From Polynucleobacter sp. JS-Mosq-20-D10 (GTDB lineage: Bacteria > Pseudomonadota > Gammaproteobacteria > Burkholderiales > Burkholderiaceae), in NCBI RefSeq assembly GCF_018687755.1, contig NZ_CP061305.1, forward strand, positions 124,001 through 188,000: a DNA stretch of 64,000 bases, in the 5' to 3' direction. A model generated the notes under the pieces. That model was not told where the DNA came from and did no database searches. It saw only the letters and a list, made by a program, of their open reading frames with translations. Both the position numbers and the translations under genes were made by a program. Below, in pieces: positions 34,866-43,769 of this stretch; within the stretch, counting starts at the first letter, position 1; each line of letters starts with the position of its first letter.

Positions 34866-36133
34866 ATTTGAAGGAAAAACTTTTTCCTGAGAATCGTTTA
34901 GGCCTTGGCCGCTTCTGGAATTTCTCCAGAGACGGAATAGATAATTTCCGTAGTGGCTTGAGAGATGCGGTTTCTGGCGTTGAGCAAACGCGCTCACGCA
35001 TGATGGACTATGACCAGCTATTGGTTTGGGCAGTGCTATCTTTAGCCCTTATCGGTTTGGTCATGGTGTATTCAGCCTCCATTACTTTGGCAGATGGCCC
35101 TAAGTACGCAAATTACAGTAGTAATTTTTTCTTAATTCGCCATTGCATTTCATTGGCAATTGCGATTGGTGTTGCTATTTGGGTGTTTAAGATCCCAACA
35201 CAGGTATGGGATCGCTACTCCCCAGTGATTTTTGGATTCACTGTCTTGCTGTTAATTGCTGTACTCATTCCTGGCATTGGAAAGGGTGTTAATGGTGCCA
35301 AGCGTTGGATTCCATTAGGCCTCATGAACTTCCAGCCATCTGAATTAATGAAGTTTGCTGCAGTGATATTTGCTGCAAGCTATACAGTTCAACGCCAAGA
35401 ATATCTCCACTCATTCGTTAAAGGCATGCTACCAATGGGTATTGCTGTTGCCTTAGTTGGTGGCTTGCTGATGGCTGAGCCAGATATGGGTGCACTTGTA
35501 GTGATATCGCTCATTGCATTTGGAATTTTATTTTTAGGTGGTATTAACGCTAAATTATTTGGTGGATTATTGGCGGTCGGAATTTTAAGTGCAGTAACAA
35601 TTATTGCCTTCTCACCTTTCCGTCAAAAGCGAATTATGGCTTTTATTGATCCTTGGCAGGTCGACAATGCAGCTAATAAAGGCTACCAGTTAACCCACTC
35701 TCTGATGGCATTTGGTCGTGGTGAATGGTTTGGTCTAGGCCTAGGCGGTAGCGTTGAAAAATTACATTACCTACCTGAGGCGCATACCGATTTCATCATG
35801 GCGGTGATTGGTGAAGAGCTTGGATTTGTCGGTGTAGTGGTCATGATCTTCTTGTTCTACTGGATTGTGCGTCGCGCATTCCTGATTGGCCGTACTGCAT
35901 TGCAATTAGATCGCAGTTTCGCGGGTCTTGCCGCTAAAGGTGTGGCGATATGGATTGGTTGGCAAGCATTTATCAATATGGGTGTGAACTTAGGCTTACT
36001 TCCTACGAAAGGCTTGACACTCCCACTTGTGAGTTATGGCGGCTCAGGAATCTTGATGAATGCCGTTGCCATAGCAATGCTACTTCGGATTGATTACGAA
36101 AACCGAATCTTAATGCGGGGTGGGAAGCTATGA
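34862..36133 (+). CDS. ftsW: Septal peptidoglycan polymerase FtsW
   Basis: 423-residue SEDS protein with about ten transmembrane helices. Seen: MVYSAS near the first helix, GKGVNGAKRWI, the EPDMGALVV stretch carrying an acidic catalytic residue, EAHTDFIMAVIGEELG and LPLVSYGGSG. With FtsI it polymerises septal glycan. The cytoplasmic N-terminal tail (about 50 residues) is longer than usual and charged. Confidence 0.96.
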   Translation: MNLKEKLFPENRLGLGRFWNFSRDGIDNFRSGLRDAVSGVEQTRSRMMDYDQLLVWAVLSLALIGLVMVYSASITLADGPKYANYSSNFFLIRHCISLAIAIGVAIWVFKIPTQVWDRYSPVIFGFTVLLLIAVLIPGIGKGVNGAKRWIPLGLMNFQPSELMKFAAVIFAASYTVQRQEYLHSFVKGMLPMGIAVALVGGLLMAEPDMGALVVISLIAFGILFLGGINAKLFGGLLAVGILSAVTIIAFSPFRQKRIMAFIDPWQVDNAANKGYQLTHSLMAFGRGEWFGLGLGGSVEKLHYLPEAHTDFIMAVIGEELGFVGVVVMIFLFYWIVRRAFLIGRTALQLDRSFAGLAAKGVAIWIGWQAFINMGVNLGLLPTKGLTLPLVSYGGSGILMNAVAIAMLLRIDYENRILMRGGKL

Positions 36134-37203
36134 CCAAGCCATCCATCTTGATTATGGCCGGCGGTACTGGAGGACATATTTTCCCGGGGCTAGCTGTTGC
36201 TGAATACCTGAGAATTTGTGGTTGGAATGTATCTTGGCTTGGTAATCAAAGCGGGATGGAGTTTCGCCTAGTAAAAGCTTGCGACTTCCCATTTGAGGCG
36301 GTTAACTTTGGCGGCTTGCGTGGCAAAGGCATCAAAGCGATATTGATGTTGCCATTTAATCTTGCAAGAGCCTGTATGCAGAGTTGGAAGATCATGCGCC
36401 GCATCAAGCCAAATGTAGTTTTAGGTATGGGTGGTTACATTACTTTTCCTGGTGGTCTAGTGACAAAGTTTTTGAAGAGGCCGCTAGTTCTGCATGAAGC
36501 TAACTCCGTTGCGGGAAGCGCCAATCGCGCTTTAGCCAAAATTGCTATGCGAACCTTGACTGGATTTCCAGATACGATGGCTCACGCTGAATGGGTAGGC
36601 AATCCAATCCGTGAAGAATTTGAAACTGTAGGCGCGCCAGAAAAACGTTATGAAGAGCGCATCGGCCCCCTGTCGATTTTGGTTGTGGGTGGAAGCTTAG
36701 GTGCCACCGCCTTAAATGAAGTCATTCCAGCAGCCTTGGCATTGATGGATAAAAGTGCGCGACCCCATGTAATTCACCAGGCAGGCGATAAGCATCTCGC
36801 AGATCTACAGCAGCGTTATACCAACTTAGGTGTTACTGCTGATATTCGTCCTTTCATTGACGATATGCCAAGTGCCTATGCCCAAGCAGATCTGGTGATC
36901 TGCCGCTCTGGTGCAATGACCGTTTCAGAGATAGCGGCATGTGGTGTGGCATCTTGTCTGATCCCATTTCCATATGCAATTGATGATCATCAGACTGCAA
37001 ATGCACGATTTTTATCGGATGCAGATGCAGCCATTTTGTTGCCACAACAAGATCTCAATCCGCAAGATCTGGCATCTATGATTCAAAACTTTAGCCGCCG
37101 AGATTTACAAGTGATGGCTAAACGTGCTCATGCTTTAGCTAAGCCTCATGCAACTCAGCGTGTGGCTGAAGTATGTGCAGACTGTGCAGGAGTAGGTATA
37201 TGA
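36130..37203 (+). CDS. murG: Lipid II synthase MurG
   Basis: 357-residue GT-B glycosyltransferase that adds GlcNAc to lipid I at the inner face of the membrane. The first glycine loop GGTGGHIFPG is at residues 11-20; GMGGYITFPGG, HEANSVAG, VVGGSLGA and CRSGAMTVSEIAACG follow in order. Four-base overlaps with ftsW and murC. Confidence 0.97.
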   Translation: MTKPSILIMAGGTGGHIFPGLAVAEYLRICGWNVSWLGNQSGMEFRLVKACDFPFEAVNFGGLRGKGIKAILMLPFNLARACMQSWKIMRRIKPNVVLGMGGYITFPGGLVTKFLKRPLVLHEANSVAGSANRALAKIAMRTLTGFPDTMAHAEWVGNPIREEFETVGAPEKRYEERIGPLSILVVGGSLGATALNEVIPAALALMDKSARPHVIHQAGDKHLADLQQRYTNLGVTADIRPFIDDMPSAYAQADLVICRSGAMTVSEIAACGVASCLIPFPYAIDDHQTANARFLSDADAAILLPQQDLNPQDLASMIQNFSRRDLQVMAKRAHALAKPHATQRVAEVCADCAGVGI

Positions 37204-38636
37204 AACATATCGTTCAGCAAATCCATTTTGTTGGTATCGGTGGCGCAGGTATGAGTGGTATTGCCGAAGTCTTACTGAATCTGGGATATCAGGTATCTGG
37301 ATCTGACCTAGCTGAAGGCGCTGTAACGAAGCGACTAAAAGATTTGGGTGCAGTGATTCATATTGGGCATGACCCTAAAAATATTGGTACTGCAGAGGCA
37401 GTAGTCATTTCTACTGCAGTTGCAGGTAATAACCCCGAAGTGTTAGCCGCTCGCGCAGCCAAAGTTCCTGTTATTCAGCGGGCTGTTATGCTCGGTGAGC
37501 TTATGCGCTTAAAGCAGGGTATTGCAATTGCAGGTACTCATGGCAAAACAACGACGACCAGTTTAGTTGCCTCAGTCTTAGCTGAAGGCGGTTTAGATCC
37601 AACCTTCGTTATTGGCGGTAAGTTAAATTCTGCAGGTGCTAATGCACGCTTAGGCCAGGGTGACTTTATTGTGGTTGAAGCGGACGAGTCTGATGCCTCT
37701 TTCCTGCAATTATTCCCAGCCATGGAAGTTGTCACTAATATTGATGCTGATCATATGGATACGTATCAGCATGACATGGCAAGGTTAAAGCAAGCCTTTG
37801 TCCAATTTATCCAGCGCATGCCCTTTTATGGCGTTGCGGTGCTATGTATTGATGATGCAAACGTTCGCGACATTATTCCATTTGTATCGCAGCCAGTATT
37901 GCGCTACGGCTTATCTGAGGATGCAGATATTCGTGCAAGTAATGTGCGGGCTGAAGGTACTCGTATGCACTTTACGGTTGAGCGTAAAACTGTGCGCCGT
38001 CATGGCAATAAGCCAGGTCGTCTTGAGGTGCAATTAAATTTGCCTGGTCTACACAATGTTCAAAATGCATTAGCAGCAATTGGTATTGCAACGGAATTGG
38101 GTGTTAGCGATGAGGCTATTGTGAAGGCTTTATCTGAATTTAGTGGCGTTGGTCGCCGCTTCCAAAGGTATGGAGAAATTCCATTGGCCTCTGGCGGAAG
38201 CTTCACATTAATAGATGATTACGGACATCATCCTGTTGAGATGGCGGCTACTTTATCTGCAGCTCGTGGCGCTTATCCAGACCGTCGTTTGGTATTAGCA
38301 TTCCAACCCCATCGCTTTACAAGAACTCGTGATTGTTTTGGTGAATTTGTGCAAGTGTTAAAAAACTTTGATGCACTCGTGTTAACTGAAGTATATCCAG
38401 CTGGTGAGGCAAAGATTCTGGGTGCAGATGGTCAAAGCCTGATGAAAGCTGCACTCACCGCTGATAAGACTACTGCCTCTTTTTTAGATGGCACAGCCGT
38501 AGCTTTTGCGTCAAGCGTCGCAGAAATGCCAGAAAAACTCAGTACTTTATTGCGTGATGGTGATGTCTTAATCACGATGGGCGCTGGCTCGATCGCTGGA
38601 TTACCTCATGTATTGGCGGAGACGAAACATGTCTAA
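37200..38636 (+). CDS. murC: UDP-MurNAc:L-alanine ligase
   Basis: 478-residue Mur ligase that attaches the first stem residue. The N-terminal UDP-binding GIGGAGMSG (12-20) and the ATP loop GTHGKTTTT (112-120) are clear; DDYGHHPVE and FQPHRFTRT lie in the C-terminal domain. An in-frame ATG at 37173 would add nine residues inside murG; 37200 gives an ATGA overlap and the family N terminus. Confidence 0.97.
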   Translation: MKHIVQQIHFVGIGGAGMSGIAEVLLNLGYQVSGSDLAEGAVTKRLKDLGAVIHIGHDPKNIGTAEAVVISTAVAGNNPEVLAARAAKVPVIQRAVMLGELMRLKQGIAIAGTHGKTTTTSLVASVLAEGGLDPTFVIGGKLNSAGANARLGQGDFIVVEADESDASFLQLFPAMEVVTNIDADHMDTYQHDMARLKQAFVQFIQRMPFYGVAVLCIDDANVRDIIPFVSQPVLRYGLSEDADIRASNVRAEGTRMHFTVERKTVRRHGNKPGRLEVQLNLPGLHNVQNALAAIGIATELGVSDEAIVKALSEFSGVGRRFQRYGEIPLASGGSFTLIDDYGHHPVEMAATLSAARGAYPDRRLVLAFQPHRFTRTRDCFGEFVQVLKNFDALVLTEVYPAGEAKILGADGQSLMKAALTADKTTASFLDGTAVAFASSVAEMPEKLSTLLRDGDVLITMGAGSIAGLPHVLAETKHV

Positions 38637-39636
38637 TCAAAACATGAAAATGTATTCATGGGGCGAACGTGTGAAGCGTGATCTCGCTCACTTGGATATC
38701 AAATCATTAGGTCGAGTAGGCGTTTTGCTGGGTGGTCGCTCTGGTGAGCGAGAGATTTCATTGATGTCAGGTAATGGCGTATTAGAAGCGCTGCTCTCGA
38801 AAGGGGTGGATGCGCACCCATTCGACCCAGGATTACGTTGCCCAACTGAGTTGGCCCAAGAAAAATTTGACCGTGTATTTATTTCCTTGCATGGACGCTA
38901 CGGCGAAGATGGCACTATTCAAGGATTGCTGGAGCTCTTAGGTATACCTTATACCGGTAGTGGTGTACTGGCATCCGCATTAGCGATCGACAAAATTGCA
39001 ACCAAGCTTGTCTGGCTTAGTAGCGGTCTTTCAACTCCAGAATTTGAGGAGCTTAAAGCCGATAGCGATTGGAATGCAGTAGTGAAGCATTTAGGCTTGC
39101 CATTAATTGTGAAGCCTGCACATGAAGGCTCATCACTTGGTTTAACTAAAGTGAAGTCGGTTGAAGAATTGCCTGCTGCCTATAAGTTAGCTGCCAGAAT
39201 GGATAAAAAGGTGATTGCAGAGACTTGTATTGTCGGTGACGAGTTGACTTGTCCGCTGGTTGGATTTGGAGAAAATGCTGAAGCCTTGCCTGTAATCAAA
39301 ATCATTCCACCAGAAGCTAATTACGATTTTCACAATAAGTATTTTTCTGATGAGACCAAATACCTATGCCCAACTGGACTTGCGCCAGAAGTAAATAAAG
39401 CAGTTCAAGAATTAGCGTTAGCTGCTTATCGTGCGCTTGGTTGTAAAACTTGGGGTCGAGCTGATGTAATGCTCGATCAAAAAACTGGCAAACCTTATCT
39501 CCTGGAGATGAATACCTCTCCAGGCATGACCTCACATTCGTTGGTGCCCATGGCAGCAAAAGCAGCTGGTATTGAGTATGCCGAATTAGTTCTCTGGGTC
39601 ATTAGCCAAACTATCAATAGTAAAGGCGCTGCGTAA
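38629..39636 (+). CDS. ddlB: D-alanine:D-alanine ligase
   Basis: 335-residue ATP-grasp enzyme. Seen: VGVLLGGRSGEREISLMSG, LHGRYGEDGTIQG, GIPYTGSGVLASALAIDK, PLIVKPAHEGSSLG, and C-terminal LLEMNTSPGMTSHSL for Mg-ATP. It has about 20 extra residues before the core. I chose the ATG at 38629, overlapping the murC end by eight bases, over one at 38608. Supplies D-Ala-D-Ala to MurF. Confidence 0.95.
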   Translation: MSNQNMKMYSWGERVKRDLAHLDIKSLGRVGVLLGGRSGEREISLMSGNGVLEALLSKGVDAHPFDPGLRCPTELAQEKFDRVFISLHGRYGEDGTIQGLLELLGIPYTGSGVLASALAIDKIATKLVWLSSGLSTPEFEELKADSDWNAVVKHLGLPLIVKPAHEGSSLGLTKVKSVEELPAAYKLAARMDKKVIAETCIVGDELTCPLVGFGENAEALPVIKIIPPEANYDFHNKYFSDETKYLCPTGLAPEVNKAVQELALAAYRALGCKTWGRADVMLDQKTGKPYLLEMNTSPGMTSHSLVPMAAKAAGIEYAELVLWVISQTINSKGAA

Positions 39637-39638
39637 TT

Positions 39639-40505
39639 ATGAGTCGCATCAGTGCTTTCTTAAATGGTTTCAGTGAGGTAGTTGCTTCACTAGCTTCTCC
39701 ACTTTGGAATTATCCAGAGCGGATGCAAAAGCTGAGCCGTTTCTTGATGCGCTGTTTTGCAGTCATGGTTTTCTTTGGAGTTTTGGTGTGGTTGAGTCAG
39801 CGTCCGGTATTTGCATTACGCCAAGTGGTAATAGAGCCTGTGGCCGGCCAATCGCTTAAACATATTAATAAACCTGTAGTTAAACAGCAGGTTTTAGAGA
39901 CGGTCCAAGGTAATTTCTTTAGCGTGAGATTAGAGGATGTCAAACGTGGCTTTGAGTCGATGCCTTGGGTGCGTCATGCAAACGTTCGCAGAGTTTGGCC
40001 TAACGGATTGATTGTGAGTATTGAAGAGCAAAAGCCCTTTGGTACTTGGGGTGGTGCTGATAGTCACACCTTAATGAATACCCATGGCGAGCTCTTTGCT
40101 GGGCGCGTTTCTGATGTGGGAGATGGTATTACTTTAATTGATTTCTCTGGGCCAGAAGATGCCAGTAAAGAAGTGATGCGCTTGTACGAGAGAGCAAACT
40201 TTTGGTTTAAGCCTTGGAGTGCAGAAGTAAAAAGCTTAACCCTCTCTGATCGTTACGCATGGCACGTAAAACTATCTAATGGTATGAAAGTGGAATTCGG
40301 TAGGGATGAAGAGAATTCAGACAAAACATTAACTGAAGATCGTGTGGCACGTCTCTTTAAATATTGGCCGCAGGTACAAGAGAAGTGGGCTAACCGGATA
40401 GATGCAATCGATCTGCGATATGCAAATGGTTTTGCAGTGCATCTTGCTTCGGCAAGCTTGAAAAAAAATGAAGCAGATAGCAAAAAAAGCGAGCAGAAGC
40501 AATGA
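39639..40505 (+). CDS. ftsQ: Cell division protein FtsQ
   Basis: 288 residues: cytoplasmic tail, one membrane helix (about 38-53), then a POTRA domain beginning FALRQVVIEP and an FtsQ beta domain with PWVRHANVRRVWPNGLIVSIEEQKP. It links FtsA/Z-stage proteins to FtsL-FtsB in the divisome. Two bases after ddlB and nine before ftsA. C-terminal tail is Lys-rich. Confidence 0.95.
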   Translation: MSRISAFLNGFSEVVASLASPLWNYPERMQKLSRFLMRCFAVMVFFGVLVWLSQRPVFALRQVVIEPVAGQSLKHINKPVVKQQVLETVQGNFFSVRLEDVKRGFESMPWVRHANVRRVWPNGLIVSIEEQKPFGTWGGADSHTLMNTHGELFAGRVSDVGDGITLIDFSGPEDASKEVMRLYERANFWFKPWSAEVKSLTLSDRYAWHVKLSNGMKVEFGRDEENSDKTLTEDRVARLFKYWPQVQEKWANRIDAIDLRYANGFAVHLASASLKKNEADSKKSEQKQ

Positions 40506-40514
40506 GGAATGAGA

Positions 40515-41744
40515 ATGAGTAAAGACAACCGCGATTTATTGGTCGGATTAGATATTGGAACATCCAAGGTGGTTGCTTTGGTTGCTGAGTTAGCAGCTGA
40601 CGGCCAATTTAATGTTGTTGGCGTTGGTCAAACTGCGTCCAAAGGTTTGAAGAAGGGTGTAGTTGTCAATATTGAAGCTACAGTTCAGTCTATTCAGAAA
40701 GCGCTTGAAGAAGCCGAAGTCATGGCTGACCGCCAGATCGTGCAGGCCTTTACCGGTATTGCTGGAAATCACATTGTGAGTTTTAACTCCAGCGGTATGG
40801 TGGCAATACGGGATAAAGAAGTTAGCGCTGGCGATGTTGAGCGTGTTTTAGAAACTGCTAAAGCAATCAATATTCCAACGGATCAGCAAATTCTCCATAT
40901 TCTTGTTCAGGAATTCATTATTGATGGACAGGAAGATGTGCGTGAGCCTATTGGTATGAGCGGCTTGCGCCTCGAAGTGAAAGTACACATTGTTACTGGT
41001 GCTGTTAGTGCCGCACAAAATATTGTGAAGTGTGTACGTCGTTGTGGCTTAGAAGTAAATGATCTTATCTTGCAGCCGCTCGCATCTAGTTTGGCTGTAT
41101 TAACTGAAGATGAAAAAGAGTTGGGCGTTGTCTTAGTAGATATTGGCGGCGGTACAACTGATATTGCGATTTACTGCCAAGGTTCCATTCGACATACTGC
41201 CGTAATTCCAATTGCGGGCGATCAAATAACTAATGACATTGCCATGGCATTACGTACCCCGACTATTGATGCAGAAGATCTCAAGATTCAATATGGTATT
41301 GCTCGCCAAGATATGGCAGATCCAGCCACCATGATTGATGTCCCAGGTGTTGGTGATCGAGAACCACGACCGATGTCAAAACAAGCTTTAGCTGCCGTGA
41401 TCGAACCACGTGTTGAGGAGTTGTTCACTTTGGTACGGGGTGTAATTCGTGATTCTGGTTACGAAGATATGGTGTCTTCAGGAATCGTCCTGACTGGTGG
41501 GACCTCTTTAATGCCGGGGATGGTTGAGCTTGCTGAGCAAGTCTTCTTACGTCCAGCGCGTATTGGTACCCCCGAGTACCGTGGTCATCTACATGAGGTT
41601 TTACGAAGCCCCCGTTTTGCTACCAGTATCGGTTTATTGATGGAAGGCCAGGCGCAGTTGTTGCGTGGTCGTCGAGTATCGCAATCAGGCGCGTTACAAA
41701 GTGTGATTTCGCGCATGAAGGAATGGTTCGCAGGAAATTTTTAA
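40515..41744 (+). CDS. ftsA: Cell division protein FtsA
   Basis: 409-residue actin-like ATPase that tethers FtsZ to the membrane. Phosphate-1 motif VGLDIGTSKVVAL near the start, phosphate-2 VLVDIGGGTTDIAIY, adenosine loop VLTGGTSLMPG, and a C-terminal amphipathic MTS-like helix (RMKEWFAGNF). Two ATGs lie close together; 40515 has AGGA six bases upstream, whereas 40509 touches it, so 40515 was chosen. Confidence 0.97.
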   Translation: MSKDNRDLLVGLDIGTSKVVALVAELAADGQFNVVGVGQTASKGLKKGVVVNIEATVQSIQKALEEAEVMADRQIVQAFTGIAGNHIVSFNSSGMVAIRDKEVSAGDVERVLETAKAINIPTDQQILHILVQEFIIDGQEDVREPIGMSGLRLEVKVHIVTGAVSAAQNIVKCVRRCGLEVNDLILQPLASSLAVLTEDEKELGVVLVDIGGGTTDIAIYCQGSIRHTAVIPIAGDQITNDIAMALRTPTIDAEDLKIQYGIARQDMADPATMIDVPGVGDREPRPMSKQALAAVIEPRVEELFTLVRGVIRDSGYEDMVSSGIVLTGGTSLMPGMVELAEQVFLRPARIGTPEYRGHLHEVLRSPRFATSIGLLMEGQAQLLRGRRVSQSGALQSVISRMKEWFAGNF

Positions 41745-41778
41745 GTTTTTCGTCGTCGTCAATGTAGTACTTATTACC

Positions 41779-41786
41779 TAGGAGGG
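41779..41786 (+). promoter_or_regulatory. Very strong ribosome-binding site of ftsZ
   Basis: TAGGAGGG pairs almost fully with the 3' end of 16S rRNA and ends three bases before the ftsZ ATG. It is the strongest such site in the dcw cluster, where most genes rely on overlap coupling. This fits the known need for much more FtsZ than other divisome proteins. Confidence 0.75.
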
Positions 41787-41789
41787 TAT

Positions 41790-43130
41790 ATGGAATTTGA
41801 AATGTTAGATCAAGAAACAGCTGGAAAAACCATTATTAAAGTGGTTGGAGTTGGTGGAGCAGGTGGTAATGCAGTTCAGCACATGATTCGTCGTGGTGTT
41901 AATGGCGTAGAGTTTATTTGCATGAACACCGATGCTGGCGCTTTACAGCGTTCTGAGGCATCTGTGAATTTGCAACTAGGTTCTAGCGGACTCGGTGCTG
42001 GCGCAAAACCTGAAATCGGAGCAGCTTCCGCTGAAGAAGCGCGTGCACGTATTGCAGATACGTTGCAAGGTGCGCACATGGTGTTCATCACTGCTGGTAT
42101 GGGTGGTGGCACAGGTACTGGTGCAGCGCCAATTGTCGCTCAAGTTGCTAAAGAGATGGGTATTTTGACTGTCGGTGTGATTAGCAAACCATTTGATTTT
42201 GAGGGCGTTAAGCGTCTCAAGGTTGCGGAGAATGGAGCTACCGAACTCGAAGCGTATGTTGATTCATTAATTGTAGTTCTCAATGAAAAGCTCTTTGAAG
42301 TCATGGGTGAAGATGCAGAGTTTGATAAGGCATTTGCATGCGCTGATGATGTATTGCATAACGCTGTTTCAGGTATTGCAGAAATCATTAACGTGCAAGG
42401 TTTGATCAACGTCGACTTTGAGGATGTGAAAACAGTGATGGGCGAACAAGGCAAGGCAATGATGGGAACTGCAACAGTTTCCGGCATGGACCGCGCACGC
42501 TTAGCTGCTGAAGCTGCAGTTGCTTCACCACTTCTCGAGGGCGTCGATTTGTCTGGTGCACGTGGTGTATTGGTCAATATCACTGCTAGCCGTTCATTGA
42601 AATTGTCAGAAACTCGCGAAGTAATGGCGGCAATTCGTGGCTATGCTGCAGATGATGCTACTGTGATTTTCGGTACTGTGTATGACGAGAGCTTAGGGGA
42701 TGCATTGCGTGTCACTGTTGTTGCTACTGGTTTGAATAATCCACAAGCACGCCAACATCATCAACCAGAAGTGGTTTGGAGACAAGCTACTGGTACGCAT
42801 GATGCGATGCCAACAATGGCTGACTTAAATAGCTTTGCTCCAGCAAGCGCTTCAGCAGCAATCAGTAGGGTTAATTTAGATTCAGCTCTGAGCGCTAGCG
42901 CCGGTTTGGCAATGACAGGCACGGGGAGTGCACCCTTGACAGCTACTCAACCCACCTCCAGTGGAGTTGATTACAGTCAATATGATTTGCCACGTGTATT
43001 CCGTAGTTCTCGTGAAGCTACACCTGCCCCTGCATTGGGTGCTGATAGCTCTCCACAGGCAAAAAACATGCTGGATAAAGGGGCTGATTACTACGAAATC
43101 CCAGCTTTTTTACGTAAGCAAGCAGATTAA
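41790..43130 (+). CDS. ftsZ: Cell division GTPase FtsZ
   Basis: 446-residue tubulin homologue that forms the division ring. The tubulin signature GGGTGTG is at 105-111, with VGGAGGNAV (21-29) and the T7 loop NVDFEDVKTVM. After the GTPase and C-terminal domains comes a linker of about 110 residues rich in Ala, Ser and Thr, longer than in E. coli. The C-terminal peptide YYEIPAFLRKQAD binds FtsA, ZapD and others. Separated from ftsA by 45 bases. Confidence 0.98.
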   Translation: MEFEMLDQETAGKTIIKVVGVGGAGGNAVQHMIRRGVNGVEFICMNTDAGALQRSEASVNLQLGSSGLGAGAKPEIGAASAEEARARIADTLQGAHMVFITAGMGGGTGTGAAPIVAQVAKEMGILTVGVISKPFDFEGVKRLKVAENGATELEAYVDSLIVVLNEKLFEVMGEDAEFDKAFACADDVLHNAVSGIAEIINVQGLINVDFEDVKTVMGEQGKAMMGTATVSGMDRARLAAEAAVASPLLEGVDLSGARGVLVNITASRSLKLSETREVMAAIRGYAADDATVIFGTVYDESLGDALRVTVVATGLNNPQARQHHQPEVVWRQATGTHDAMPTMADLNSFAPASASAAISRVNLDSALSASAGLAMTGTGSAPLTATQPTSSGVDYSQYDLPRVFRSSREATPAPALGADSSPQAKNMLDKGADYYEIPAFLRKQAD

Positions 43131-43153
43131 ACCACTGCTCAATACAATAGATC

Positions 43154-43219
43154 ATGCAGAATGCCAGCGCGGCGCCCCTCCGGACGACGAATCCCGCGCT
43201 AGCGTTGGCATATTCATGA
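43154..43219 (+). CDS. Possible 21-codon leader ORF before the peroxiredoxin gene
   Basis: A short frame starting ATGCAGAATGCC lies wholly inside the ftsZ-peroxiredoxin gap. It is much more GC-rich than its neighbours, with G or C at most third positions. TACAAT sits five bases before its ATG and there is no ribosome-binding site. It also contains the hairpin at 43161-43211. It could be a leader peptide, or simply part of a structured leader that happens to be open. Confidence 0.22.
   Translation: MQNASAAPLRTTNPALALAYS
43161..43211 (+). promoter_or_regulatory. GC-rich imperfect hairpin in the peroxiredoxin leader
   Basis: ATGCCA-GCGCGG (43161-43172) can pair with CCGCGC (43194-43199) and TGGCAT (43206-43211), leaving a six-base bulge on the 3' side and a 21-base loop that itself contains TCCGGA. 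No T-run follows, so it is not a standard terminator. It ends 30 bases before the peroxiredoxin ATG, clear of the GGAG ribosome-binding site. Confidence 0.5.
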
Positions 43220-43241
43220 CAACTATTTGATTGGAGACTTT

Positions 43242-43742
43242 ATGATTGCAGTCGGACAAAAATTACCAAACGCTACTCTTTATGAGTTTTTGGATGAAGC
43301 GAGTGAAGGTTGCGCTATCGGACCAAACGCATTTGAAGTTGAAAAACTCACTGCCGGTAAAAAGATAGTGATCTTTGCATTACCTGGAGCATTCACGCCA
43401 ACTTGTTCAGCAAAGCACGTGCCTAGCTATGTTGAGCACTTTGATGCAATCAAAGCAAAAGGCGTTGATGAAATTTGGTGTGTTTCTGTAAACGATCCAT
43501 TTGTTATGGGTGCCTGGGGCCGAGATCAAAAGGTTGGCAAAAAGATTCGCATGCTGGGTGATGGTAGTGCGGAATTTACAAAGAAACTTGGCCTGGAGTT
43601 AGATTTGACCGCTCGTGGTTTGGGTGTTCGTTCGGATCGCTATGCCATGATTGTTGAAGATGGTGTTGTGACAACCTTGGATCGCGAAGCGCCTGGCAAA
43701 TTTGAAGTAAGCGATGCCGCTTCTGTCTTAAAAAAGCTTTAA
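43242..43742 (+). CDS. Peroxiredoxin, Prx5-like
   Basis: 166-residue thiol peroxidase of the AhpC/TSA superfamily. The peroxidatic cysteine is Cys55 in PGAFTPTCSAKHVPSYVE, the Prx5 pattern, with the Arg in VRSDRYAM further on. It reduces H2O2 and organic peroxides. The start at 43242 follows TTGGAG; an ATG at 43227 would add five residues. Placement between ftsZ and lpxC is common in Burkholderiales. Confidence 0.92.
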   Translation: MIAVGQKLPNATLYEFLDEASEGCAIGPNAFEVEKLTAGKKIVIFALPGAFTPTCSAKHVPSYVEHFDAIKAKGVDEIWCVSVNDPFVMGAWGRDQKVGKKIRMLGDGSAEFTKKLGLELDLTARGLGVRSDRYAMIVEDGVVTTLDREAPGKFEVSDAASVLKKL

Positions 43743-43769
43743 TAAATCATTCCTGAATTTAGATAAACC

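Noticed and set aside
41747..41760. CGTCGTCGTC microrepeat before ftsZ
   Set aside because: Three triplet units only; no sign of a binding site or slippage role.
42140..42583. 147-codon minus-strand open frame opposite ftsZ
   Set aside because: Lies fully inside a certain gene, has Ser/Thr/Pro-rich composition typical of antisense reading, and no ribosome-binding site.
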